From DASZRZ01 sp963732925 (GTDB lineage: Bacteria > Acidobacteriota > Terriglobia > Terriglobales > Acidobacteriaceae), in assembly GCA_963732925.1 (NCBI GenBank), contig CAVTBJ010000007.1, positions 1 through 64,000 on the forward strand: a stretch of 64,000 nt of DNA, in the 5' to 3' direction. Below are positions 9,061 through 16,880 of the stretch, piece by piece. Under the pieces are notes generated by a model. That model saw only the letters and a list, made by a program, of their open reading frames with translations, did not search any database and was not told where the DNA came from. Each line of letters opens with the position of its first letter. Position 1 is the first letter of the stretch. The position numbers were made by a program, and so were the translations under genes.

Positions 9061-10085
9061 ACGCCCTGAAGCTCGAAGTAGAGGCTCGCGAGTGGGGGAT
9101 TTCGCTTGTGGATCGCATCGTGCTCGAATCCCTCTGCGGCTCAAGCAACAATGCCCTAGCAGAATTCGCGGAAGACGACTGGGGAGAGTTCGAATTTCGC
9201 GAGCGAGTCGCGGACCTGTTGATCGCGAATGGGTTGATTGACAAAGCATTCCGGTATTTCGATTGCGCCCGGAAGGGGTTCCTGCTGCAGTGTGAGGGAT
9301 CAGGCCATCAATTCTACTCCCCGTTTCACTGTGACCTTCGCTTTTGCCCGCACTGCGCGCCTCGCCAGTTTGCCCGCCTGATGGAGAAGTATGGGCCCAT
9401 TCTTGAGTTCATTTCCAAGCAGGAACGGCATGGCTACAGGCTTCGCGAAATCACACTGACTAGTGTCAACAATGGGGAACTCACGCGTGAAAAAATCGTC
9501 CTGTTCAATAATTGCGTTAAAAAACTCTTACGCCAGCTTCTCAGGGGCAAAAAGGGTTGGGGTGCGATCTACGTCGATGAAGTCGGGTTCAACAATACAA
9601 ACCTGCACGCACACATTCTCTTCTATGGGCCTTACCTGGATCAGAAAATCATTGCGTCGGCATGGAAGGAAATTTCAGGTAACCAGGTCGTCTGGATCAA
9701 GGAATCGGGAACCCCTGGCCCTCAAGCGCTGCTCTATATTCTGAAATACGTCTCGAAAGCCCCTACCGACAATCCGGAAACTGTCGCCAAACTGGAGGTG
9801 GCATTCCACCGCGCCCGCCGCGTCCATGCACTCGGGATCTTTTACAACTTCGAAAAACCCGAATCGGACGAAGCAGAAGAAGCGGAAAATTCACATCGAC
9901 TCTGTCCCAAGTGTCAGACCCGGCTTGTCCTCGTTCGGGATTACAGGCCGATTCGCGAATTCAAGTCTTCGGGTATCCCCTCGCTAAAAGCATCGCGATC
10001 AGGACCTCGTCCCCGCGAATTTATCGATAGGCGTCGATCTGACGCGCCCTTCAGTTCCCGAATCGTTCCCGAAATTCGCTGCTGA
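9051..10085 (+). CDS. HUH-type rolling-circle replication initiator (Rep)
   Basis: About 345 aa. A cysteine cluster (HCDLRFCPHCAPRQFARL) resembles the zinc-binding N-terminal part of plasmid and phage Rep proteins. NNTNLHAHILFYG carries the His-hydrophobic-His metal motif, and YILKYVSKA carries the likely nicking tyrosine next to a lysine. This order of motifs is that of HUH endonucleases that start rolling-circle replication or transfer. A second CPKCQ finger lies near the C-terminus. The GTG start at 9051 is favoured because it overlaps the preceding stop; a start at 8997 in the same frame is possible. It is followed after 13 nt by the integrase, implying co-transcription. Confidence 0.82.
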   Translation: MQLNALKLEVEAREWGISLVDRIVLESLCGSSNNALAEFAEDDWGEFEFRERVADLLIANGLIDKAFRYFDCARKGFLLQCEGSGHQFYSPFHCDLRFCPHCAPRQFARLMEKYGPILEFISKQERHGYRLREITLTSVNNGELTREKIVLFNNCVKKLLRQLLRGKKGWGAIYVDEVGFNNTNLHAHILFYGPYLDQKIIASAWKEISGNQVVWIKESGTPGPQALLYILKYVSKAPTDNPETVAKLEVAFHRARRVHALGIFYNFEKPESDEAEEAENSHRLCPKCQTRLVLVRDYRPIREFKSSGIPSLKASRSGPRPREFIDRRRSDAPFSSRIVPEIRC

Positions 10086-10098
10086 ATTGTGAAAACGA

Positions 10099-11361
10099 GT
10101 GGATATACTTCCCAACACGGAAAAGCAAGGCGGGCAAAGGGTCCAGACAGGAGGCTGGAATCCCGAAAAAGTGGCTCGCCGCAGATACCAGAAAGGGAGT
10201 ATTCGCAAACGCGGCATACGAAATCCGGCTTGGGAACTTCAGTGGTGGAAAGACTACATAAAAGCGGACGGCAGTATCGGGAGAATTCGGGAATCGAAAA
10301 TTCTCGGATCGGCTTCCGAAATGACTCGGCGGCAGGCGCAAAAAGCTGCCGAGGAATTCTTGCGTCCGCTCAATCTGGGCAAAACTACCCCGTTCTCGAA
10401 TCTCGTCTTTGGGGATTTTATCGGGAACTATTTTGTCCCCAATGCCTTTCCCACGCTGAAAATCTCAACTCAGAACCGGTATCGCCGCACACTCAAAAAC
10501 CACCTTTTACCTGCTTTTGGGGAAAGGCGGCTGGCGGAAATCACCACGCTCGATTTGCAAATGTTCGTTCTCGAAAAATATCGGGAAGGACAGAGCTGGG
10601 AATGTTGCGATCACTACCGCAACTTGATGTCGAAGATTTTCACCACCGCCAAGAAATGGGGATTTTTTCCGGGAGACAACCCTGCAACCGGGGTCGAATT
10701 ACCGGAAAAGTGTTCCGTCCGCGAAAAACACGTGCTCACTCCCGAACAGGTCTCGAATTTATTCGGGATTTTACGGGAACCGGCACGCACCATGGTCCTG
10801 CTGGGAATTCTGACCGGCCTTCGGGTTGGGGAGATTCTCGGATTGCGCTGGGGGGATATCGATTTCCTCTCCGGGCAGCTCCGGGTTCAGCAGGCCATTT
10901 ATCGGGGAACTACGGGCACTCCCAAGACCCAAGGCAGCCGACGTACCCTGCCCCTTCCGGAAACGCTCAAGAGCGCGTTAGAACGCTTTTATGGCCAATC
11001 CGAGAAACGGGCCAAACACGATTTGGTGTTCCAGACACGCAACGGCACACCCTACAGCGATACCAACCTACTGCATCGCGATTTGAAACCCGCTGGGCAG
11101 AAGATTGGGGCTCCCTGGCTGAGCTGGCATACGCTCCGGCGTACGCACGCGACCTTGCTGCAACTGGCCGGGGGATCGCTCAAGGACGTGCAGGCGCAAC
11201 TGGGACACACCAAACTTTCCACTACGAACGACATCTACATCCAACCTCTGCCCGCCCATCAGCGAGCGGCGGTCGAAAACCTGGCGCAATTGGTGACGAA
11301 TGGTGACGAGAAGGGCCAATTCGCGGGGAGACTGCCGGGAGCTACTCAGCAGATTCAATGA
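10099..11361 (+). CDS. Tyrosine recombinase / site-specific integrase
   Basis: A 420-aa phage-type integrase. The N-terminal ~80 residues include a basic stretch (RRRYQKGSIRKRG), like arm-type DNA-binding regions. A SAM-like core-binding domain (STQNRYRRTLKNHLLPAFGERRL) and the catalytic domain follow. All catalytic residues are visible: Arg in TGLRVGEIL, Lys in TPKTQGSRR, HTLRR, the His of LGHTKLS and the nucleophile Tyr in NDIYIQ. The likely start is GTG. The gene ends 7 nt before the CCA end of a tRNA-Val, the classic position for an integrase next to its attachment site. It therefore probably catalysed insertion of the element at this tRNA. Confidence 0.93.
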   Translation: MDILPNTEKQGGQRVQTGGWNPEKVARRRYQKGSIRKRGIRNPAWELQWWKDYIKADGSIGRIRESKILGSASEMTRRQAQKAAEEFLRPLNLGKTTPFSNLVFGDFIGNYFVPNAFPTLKISTQNRYRRTLKNHLLPAFGERRLAEITTLDLQMFVLEKYREGQSWECCDHYRNLMSKIFTTAKKWGFFPGDNPATGVELPEKCSVREKHVLTPEQVSNLFGILREPARTMVLLGILTGLRVGEILGLRWGDIDFLSGQLRVQQAIYRGTTGTPKTQGSRRTLPLPETLKSALERFYGQSEKRAKHDLVFQTRNGTPYSDTNLLHRDLKPAGQKIGAPWLSWHTLRRTHATLLQLAGGSLKDVQAQLGHTKLSTTNDIYIQPLPAHQRAAVENLAQLVTNGDEKGQFAGRLPGATQQIQ

Positions 11362-11367
11362 GATAAG

Positions 11368-11444
11368 TGGTAGGCACGTGGGGACTCGAACCCCTGACCT
11401 CTACCGTGTCAAGGTAGCGCTCTAACCAACTGAGCTACGCGCCT
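11368..11444 (-). tRNA. tRNA-Val (anticodon GAC), CCA encoded
   Basis: Reading the minus strand, the 7-bp acceptor AGGCGCG/CGTGCCT closes a full cloverleaf. The anticodon stem CTACC/GGTAG encloses loop TTGACAC, giving anticodon GAC. A normal D arm and a GGTTCGAGTCC-type T arm are present, followed by an encoded CCA (11368-11370). The integrase gene ends 7 nt from the CCA end, so the 3' half of this tRNA is the probable attachment site. Confidence 0.96.
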
Positions 11445-11674
11445 ACGGGATGGAGACAAAAGCAGACTGTCAAAGGAACTCTGGTTTGGCTACGCGAGTT
11501 CGGAGTGATTGTAACATTTTCGTGGAACAATCGACCCCTTCGGGATGAGCGTTGCGCTCGCTCCGTACATGGCTGGCTCCCGCGCACGAGCACCCTTCCT
11601 GTTCGGCACATATCATTTATGAAGAGCCGGATAGGAAGAGCCAGAATTTGTGAAGAGCCAGACTTCGGGCGCTG

Positions 11675-12124
11675 CTAGTTGGTTTGCTGATCCATTTTCG
11701 TTTCCTGGTTCAGGAAGGCCTGGAACTTTGCCAGCGACTGCTTGAGGGAGTCCTGCACGCTGGCGTCGGCCCGGGCCAGTCCGGAAGTGACCAGATCGCG
11801 GGTTTCCAACACCTGCTGCAGAAGGGACTTCGCGGCGGGATCGGCGCTGCGGTTCAGTTGCTCCCGCACGCCATCGAAGAACTGCTTGGAAAGCTGCTGC
11901 GCCGTACCGTAGTTCTGGGCGCCGGTCTGCTCGATCACGACCAGCAACTGGTTCTCCAATCCTGCAATGTGCAACAGAGCCTGCGAGCGGTCCATCTGTT
12001 GCCGGGCCTGCCGCGCTTCCTGCTCGGCAGCTTCCCGCGACTGGTGCTGCGGCCAATATCCCACGGCGTAAGCGACGCCAATCACAACCAGCAGGAGCAG
12101 CAGCTTGACGAAAAGCTTGCGCAT
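11675..12124 (-). CDS. Single-pass membrane protein with coiled coil, unknown function
   Basis: 149 aa. Residues 4-22 form one hydrophobic segment (LFVKLLLLLVVIGVAYAVGY) after a basic MRK. A Glu/Gln/Ala-rich region likely to form a coiled coil follows (REAAEQEARQARQQMDRSQALLH). The body is helical and ends in KMDQQTN. The topology suggests an inner-membrane anchor with the helical part outside the cytoplasm. No family is recognised with confidence. It is transcribed alone or with the upstream DehI-like gene (150 nt apart, same strand). Confidence 0.75.
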   Translation of the reverse strand: MRKLFVKLLLLLVVIGVAYAVGYWPQHQSREAAEQEARQARQQMDRSQALLHIAGLENQLLVVIEQTGAQNYGTAQQLSKQFFDGVREQLNRSADPAAKSLLQQVLETRDLVTSGLARADASVQDSLKQSLAKFQAFLNQETKMDQQTN

Positions 12125-12272
12125 TAAGTTGTTCTCCGAGTGGGTTCACCATGATACATGGCAACGATGCAGACAATGATACCGGCAATGGCAAACGGTT
12201 CCCAGGTGAGATTGTCTCAAAATTCGTAAGCAGGCGCAGGCACACCCTCACGGGGGGATGCAATCCAGGCAT

Positions 12273-13169
12273 TCAGGCGACGCGTCCGGAGTCGAGGGAA
12301 GCAGCTTTTTCGCGTGGGGCAGGGGCGGCCGAAGGACGGCTTCCCTTCTCCAGCCCGATCCGGGCAACCGCCATGTTGAGCAGCAGCCCGCTCAGGTTCT
12401 TCAGAAACAGGTCTATCATCTCGGCAACCGCAGAGAGGTCCTGTTGCTTCAGGCCAGCACGGCTGAGATGCTGGCTGGAAAGTTCCACCGCGACCGGCAG
12501 TTCCTGGGCAAGATGCCAGGCCAGCGAGCGCGTGCTGAGTTGCCAGTCGGTATAGAGAGGGGATTCCAGAACAGGTTGCAGGCAACTCGAGTACGCGTCG
12601 AAGAAAGCCGGCCAGCGGCAAAGAGCCTGGTACTCGGGATTGAGAAACGAGGACTGGAGCGCAGCCCGCATCCCCTCGGAATGCGGGTTCAGATCCCTCT
12701 CCAGGGACGGGTCCTGCCACTGGACCTTGGGAAACAGCGGACGGACCGGAGCTGGAGCGGGCGAGCGGGGACACCCCACCGGACCACCCATGGCCCGGGC
12801 CTCAAGAGCGAAGAACAGCAAGAACAGCGCAGCCCGAACCTGGAACAATTCCACCAGATCACTCAGCTCACGACTCTTGGCAGGGGAATCTTCCTCCGCC
12901 CTGGCACGGAGATCGGGGATATAGAAATAGTTGAACATGCGGGTGTAGGCATCCGCCTGAAGGCGCTCGGCCGCCTGGAAGTAGTCACCGGTATCAACCG
13001 CCGGTTTCAGCGCTTTCCAAACCGCGGGTAGGAAGCGTGGCCAGGGCGCCAGGCTGACGAATGGGAGTTGCATGCAGGGGACTCCCAGGATCTTCTCCAT
13101 TTCGCGGTCCAGCGCGCGTCCGCCATCGTCTCTCCCTCTGCGATGAAGCGGCTTTCCTTTTCTCCGCAT
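12273..13169 (-). CDS. DehI-like haloacid dehalogenase family protein
   Basis: 298 aa. The LGVPCMQLPFVSLAPWPRFLPAVWKALKP block near the N-terminus matches the DehI family (group I 2-haloacid dehalogenases, all-helical). In active members these enzymes replace the halogen of short 2-halocarboxylic acids with hydroxide, using an aspartate-activated water. Acidobacterial members are common and their true substrate is often untested, so dehalogenation is only family knowledge. The start at 13167-13169 (MRRKGKPLHRR) is chosen for an upstream GGAG and for the family's usual N-terminus. The gene is divergent from the reductase at 13263. Confidence 0.7.
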   Translation of the reverse strand: MRRKGKPLHRRGRDDGGRALDREMEKILGVPCMQLPFVSLAPWPRFLPAVWKALKPAVDTGDYFQAAERLQADAYTRMFNYFYIPDLRARAEEDSPAKSRELSDLVELFQVRAALFLLFFALEARAMGGPVGCPRSPAPAPVRPLFPKVQWQDPSLERDLNPHSEGMRAALQSSFLNPEYQALCRWPAFFDAYSSCLQPVLESPLYTDWQLSTRSLAWHLAQELPVAVELSSQHLSRAGLKQQDLSAVAEMIDLFLKNLSGLLLNMAVARIGLEKGSRPSAAPAPREKAASLDSGRVA

Positions 13170-13262
13170 ACTCCATTCGATGTCGCCAATCCTCTGCCCA
13201 GACAAAAAAAAATGCACCCTAGATCGACTGCACTGTTTCCCTTGCAGTCATACAATCCGAAC

Positions 13263-14177
13263 ATGCGCCAGTTTCAGGTCTTATTCGACGAGGGTGAGCC
13301 TTCGCCTGTGGAAGACACAGCTTACTCCCCCTATGGCCGCCTTGGGTTTCCCTCCCCTCCCCAGGATCGTCCCTGGATTTTTTCCAATTTCGTGCAGACC
13401 CTGGACGGCATCGTTTCCCTGAAGGGCCCGCATAGCTCAGGAGCGGAAATTTCGCAATCGGAAGAAGATCGCTGGCTTATGGACCTGCTGCGCGCGCACG
13501 CCGACGCGATCCTGCTGGGGACAGGTACCCTGATTGACGAGACCCGGCACGGTTCCAGGGAGCGTGGGCCCGTGTTCCGCATCATGGCACCGGAGCTTCG
13601 CGATCTTCGTCGCAAACTCGGCCGGGAGCGAGAAAAGAACATCTTCGTAACCGGATCGGGCCTGCTCGATCTGGATGCCTTCCGCGTATTCGACGGCGAA
13701 TACGTCGATGCCGTCATTCTGACCACCCGGGAAGGAGGCGGCAGGCTGGCCGAGGCGGCGCGGCGAAAAAACATTCGCCTGGTGGTCGCGGGCGAGAATC
13801 GGACTGTGGACCTCAACTGCGCCGCTCGCCTGCTGAAAAGCGAACTGGGCGTCCAGTACCTGCTGTGCGAAGGCGGGCCGATGCTCTATGGAGGAATGAC
13901 GCATGCCGGACTGGTCGATGAAAAATTCGTGACCATCTCGCCCGTAGAAGTCGGGCAGGTGATACCGGCGGAACAGCCGCGGTCGCTGGCTGATCTGCCC
14001 GGTCAGGTATTGCTGCGCCCCACGACCTTTGCCGGACCGGGCTTTACCCGCGAGGAGGCTCCCTGGTGGCGCTGGATGAGCTGCCGCCGGGCGGGTGACC
14101 ACCAGTTCAGCCGGTACCGGCGAATTCAGGTTGCCGCAGATGATAGGGATAGGGAAGATATGGGAATGGAGCCGTGA
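13263..14177 (+). CDS. RibD C-terminal / dihydrofolate-reductase-fold reductase
   Basis: 304 aa. FSNFVQTLDGIVSL near residue 40 and GGPMLYGGMTHAGLVDE near residue 210 are hallmarks of the RibD_C fold, the NADPH-dependent reductase half of riboflavin RibD. No deaminase domain is present, so this is a stand-alone reductase of unknown substrate rather than a complete RibD. The C-terminal WWRWMSCRRAGDHQFSRYRR is a feature I associate with stand-alone members. The ATG at 13263 is where homology begins, although the frame stays open further upstream. The final residues run to within 21 nt of the convergent permease gene. Confidence 0.8.
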   Translation: MRQFQVLFDEGEPSPVEDTAYSPYGRLGFPSPPQDRPWIFSNFVQTLDGIVSLKGPHSSGAEISQSEEDRWLMDLLRAHADAILLGTGTLIDETRHGSRERGPVFRIMAPELRDLRRKLGREREKNIFVTGSGLLDLDAFRVFDGEYVDAVILTTREGGGRLAEAARRKNIRLVVAGENRTVDLNCAARLLKSELGVQYLLCEGGPMLYGGMTHAGLVDEKFVTISPVEVGQVIPAEQPRSLADLPGQVLLRPTTFAGPGFTREEAPWWRWMSCRRAGDHQFSRYRRIQVAADDRDREDMGMEP

Positions 14178-14197
14178 ATCCTGAAGCGAACGAGAAG

Positions 14198-16570
14198 CTA
14201 CCCTGAAGACTCCGCTTCCCGGTGGTCCTGTTTTCGCTTCTCCTGGTGTTCCGCTGGTTGCGTGGCTGGAAGCTCCGGCGGGGCCGGCAACTCTGGCCGC
14301 TGCGCCCCCCTTCGCATCTGTCGCAATTCCTCGACAATTTCATCTTTTCCGGCGCCCGCATAGTGCCGCGAGAAACGATCGAGCGCGGCGGTGATGATGT
14401 CGTCGTGATGCAGGCGTTCCAGGCCCGTTTCCCGGGTAAGGCCGAGCCACAGGCGGTGAATCAACATTACGTCCTCGGGCTTGGTGCGGGGCTCATGCGG
14501 GCCGATGGTGAAGGTCTCCACCGTCATGTCCGGGCGGACGATGTGCAGAACGAACTGGCGTCTGGGTTCGGCTAAGGCCTCCCACGCGCGCCCCACAAAG
14601 AGCGCTTGCTCGGCCGCGGTCATGCGGCTGGAAAGACCCGCGACCACGGCGGCGGATTCCAGCTCCTGGGCAGTCATGACGGTGGCGGACGCGGGATCGC
14701 GGGCGGGAACAACCAGCAGCGAAATATGCTTTCCCACCTTTTCCGCGACGCTCACGGCGCGCGTGAACAGGGTCTGCTCGTAGTCGCTGAAGATCTGCTC
14801 CATGGAGAGATCGTAGCCGCCGGCGGACAGCGCGGTGAGACGGGCGGTCATGACCACCACGTCCTGGTCGTGGGTGTCGGTCTGCTCCAGGATCCACTTC
14901 AGGTGGTGCAAGGCGTTGTAGTCGCGCACCGCCACCAGAATATTTCCCGGACGGACGCCCACCGACTCCCGCTGCACCGTATCGCGGTGGATAAGCTGGA
15001 ACTGCTCCCGCATCTGGTGGGCGGCCGCGGCGAACTTTCGCCGGTTCACCTTCTCGCTGATAGCGAACACCATGTAGAAGACGCCGGTGAATACCACGCC
15101 GCTGATGGTGGCGATCGATTTGGTGAACAGGTTCACGATGGCCACCGAGGTCAGCACGAGGCAAACGGAAGCCAGGCCGAGCGGGATTTCCGTGTTCCCG
15201 ATGCGCAAATTGGGAGGTACCTTCCAGCCCCGCTCCCCGTGGTACTTGAAGCGCAGCACCAGCATGGCGAGGCTGTTGAAAACAAAACTCCAGATCACAC
15301 CGAAGGCGTAGGCTTCGCCCAGCAGATACACATTGCCGCGGCTAAGAATAATGATGGCCAACTGCAGCGCCACCACGGTGTTGATGTTGCGGTAGGTGGT
15401 GCCATAACGGCGGTGGGGCCGGCGGAACCATTCGGTCAGGACACCGTCTTCGGAAACCCGGTTCAGCACCCCGTTGGAACCGACGATGGCGGTGTTGACC
15501 GCGCCGGAAAGCATCAGGAACCCGACCGCCACCACGAAAATCCGGAAGAGGATGCGCAGGAATTGCGGCCCGACCAGGTACATGGCGAGACCGGCAATGA
15601 GGTTGTCTCCGTAGACCGGGATGCGGACCGAGTCGGGCACGATCATCACGGCCAGCAGCGACACCACCCCGGTAAACATGAAGCTGTAAATACCGATGAT
15701 GATGGCGGTGCGCTTCAGGTTCTTCAGCTTGGGATGGGCAATTTCGCGGTAAACCTGGGCCAGGGTTTCCTCGCCGCTCATGGCCAGCACGGAATGACCG
15801 AAGGCCATCATGACGCCGAACAGGCCGAACATCAGGTGCAGGTTGGTCCCGCGAAGGAAGCCCAGGGCCTCGGGCGCGAAGTGCAGGTTGCGGGGAATCG
15901 GCAGGGGCGGCAACTGCGCCCCGCGAACCATCAGGGTGATGCCGGACCAGACAAGAATCATCACCACCATGACGGTGGTGATGATCATGATGTGGAACGC
16001 CTTCTCGCTGGACTCTTCGATTCCCTTCGTGTTCTGCCACCAGTAGTACACGGTCACGAAGACAGCAACGGCTACGGCAATGAGATTGCCGTTGACGTGG
16101 GGAGGGCTTCCCATCAGGCGGTGAATAGCCACCGGAATCCAGCCATGCACATCGGCGGACGCCAGCAGTTCGTTGATCAGGCCGGCAACATATTGACCCG
16201 CCGCCACGCCGGAAATCGGGCCGGTCAGAATGTAGTCGAACATGAGGGCGGAAACCGCCACCTTAGCCAGGTTCCCGCCCAAGGCTTCCTTGACGATGCG
16301 ATACACGCCGCCGCGGACGAACATGGAGCAGCTCTCCACGTAGACAGCCCGCACCGTGAAGGCAAACAGCATGACCGCCAGGATCAGCCAGGGCGCGCTC
16401 TTGCCGATCGCCTGTTCGGCGATGGCCGAGGCATAGAATGCCGAGGAGCCAAGGTCATTTAGAATTACAGACGCGGCCCGCCAGTAGGAGATAAAGGTCA
16501 GCATCACCGAGGTCGCAACGACAATGCGAACCCGGCTGTCTGGCACCCCAGGTTGACCGAGAGAGGACAT
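14198..16570 (-). CDS. APC-superfamily amino-acid permease with a cytoplasmic C-terminal domain
   Basis: 790 aa. The first ~510 residues are a multi-span (about 12 helices) APC-type transporter, with helix-rich hydrophobic blocks and conserved loops such as MSGEETLAQVYREI. The N-terminal segment lacks the usual GxG of helix 1, so it may be a divergent branch. From ~residue 530 to the end there is a soluble domain with alternating strands and helices (GNILVAVRDYNALHHLKWIL, ISLLVVPARDP). This resembles universal-stress-like domains found on some cation/amino-acid permeases. The extreme C-terminus is Pro/Glu-rich. Substrate cannot be told. A 47-codon membrane ORF lies just upstream on the same strand. 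Confidence 0.85.
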   Translation of the reverse strand: MSSLGQPGVPDSRVRIVVATSVMLTFISYWRAASVILNDLGSSAFYASAIAEQAIGKSAPWLILAVMLFAFTVRAVYVESCSMFVRGGVYRIVKEALGGNLAKVAVSALMFDYILTGPISGVAAGQYVAGLINELLASADVHGWIPVAIHRLMGSPPHVNGNLIAVAVAVFVTVYYWWQNTKGIEESSEKAFHIMIITTVMVVMILVWSGITLMVRGAQLPPLPIPRNLHFAPEALGFLRGTNLHLMFGLFGVMMAFGHSVLAMSGEETLAQVYREIAHPKLKNLKRTAIIIGIYSFMFTGVVSLLAVMIVPDSVRIPVYGDNLIAGLAMYLVGPQFLRILFRIFVVAVGFLMLSGAVNTAIVGSNGVLNRVSEDGVLTEWFRRPHRRYGTTYRNINTVVALQLAIIILSRGNVYLLGEAYAFGVIWSFVFNSLAMLVLRFKYHGERGWKVPPNLRIGNTEIPLGLASVCLVLTSVAIVNLFTKSIATISGVVFTGVFYMVFAISEKVNRRKFAAAAHQMREQFQLIHRDTVQRESVGVRPGNILVAVRDYNALHHLKWILEQTDTHDQDVVVMTARLTALSAGGYDLSMEQIFSDYEQTLFTRAVSVAEKVGKHISLLVVPARDPASATVMTAQELESAAVVAGLSSRMTAAEQALFVGRAWEALAEPRRQFVLHIVRPDMTVETFTIGPHEPRTKPEDVMLIHRLWLGLTRETGLERLHHDDIITAALDRFSRHYAGAGKDEIVEELRQMRRGAQRPELPAPPELPATQPAEHQEKRKQDHREAESSG

Positions 16571-16701
16571 GAAGGTAAGCGCCGGCCGGAAAGACGAAAG
16601 GAACCTTTCTCAATGGCAATGAAGCATGCAATCGCCGCCGCAGACTATCCGCCGGCATTGCGGCCTAAAACCGTTCAGTGTAGGCGCGCGGCTGGGGGCC
16701 G

Positions 16702-16845
16702 TCAATCTCTTCCGTCGTCCTCGTGGCCAAAAGCGCCGCGGGATTCCGAGATTGCGGCCAACACCAGGACAGCCGTTGCTCCGATCGCCCCAACGGCAAA
16801 CATCACCTGCAGGACGTACACACCAAGATGAATCAGGTCTCCCAT
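16702..16845 (-). CDS. Small single-pass membrane protein (47 aa)
   Basis: A 47-residue frame begins MGDLIHLGVYVLQVMFAVG and continues through one long hydrophobic helix to an acidic tail (GHEDDGRD). It is on the same strand as, and 131 nt upstream of, the APC permease. From memory, short proteins of this kind occur beside such permeases in acidobacteria, so it may be a permease-associated subunit. That role is inference. No clear ribosome site is visible, so confidence is moderate. Confidence 0.5.
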   Translation of the reverse strand: MGDLIHLGVYVLQVMFAVGAIGATAVLVLAAISESRGAFGHEDDGRD

Positions 16846-16880
16846 GTGGACTGATGATAAATGATATGAATCGGTAACCG

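Larger units (their letters stand above)
7608..11371. mobile_element. Putative integrative element at tRNA-Val (limits uncertain)
   Basis: Rep and integrase genes in one unit, preceded by iteron-like repeats and a hairpin cluster, and ending at the 3' end of tRNA-Val(GAC), together indicate an integrated plasmid or small integrative element. The right end is set by the tRNA. I did not find a copy of the tRNA 3' end to the left within the window, so the left boundary is a guess. It may lie beyond base 1, in which case the cas operon would be cargo. No conjugation, relaxase-partner or capsid genes are visible. Confidence 0.5.

Noticed and set aside
14606..16462. 618-codon plus-strand frame opposite the APC permease
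   Set aside because: His/Gln/Gly-rich translation is the antisense image of membrane-helix codons; the permease on the minus strand is clearly real.
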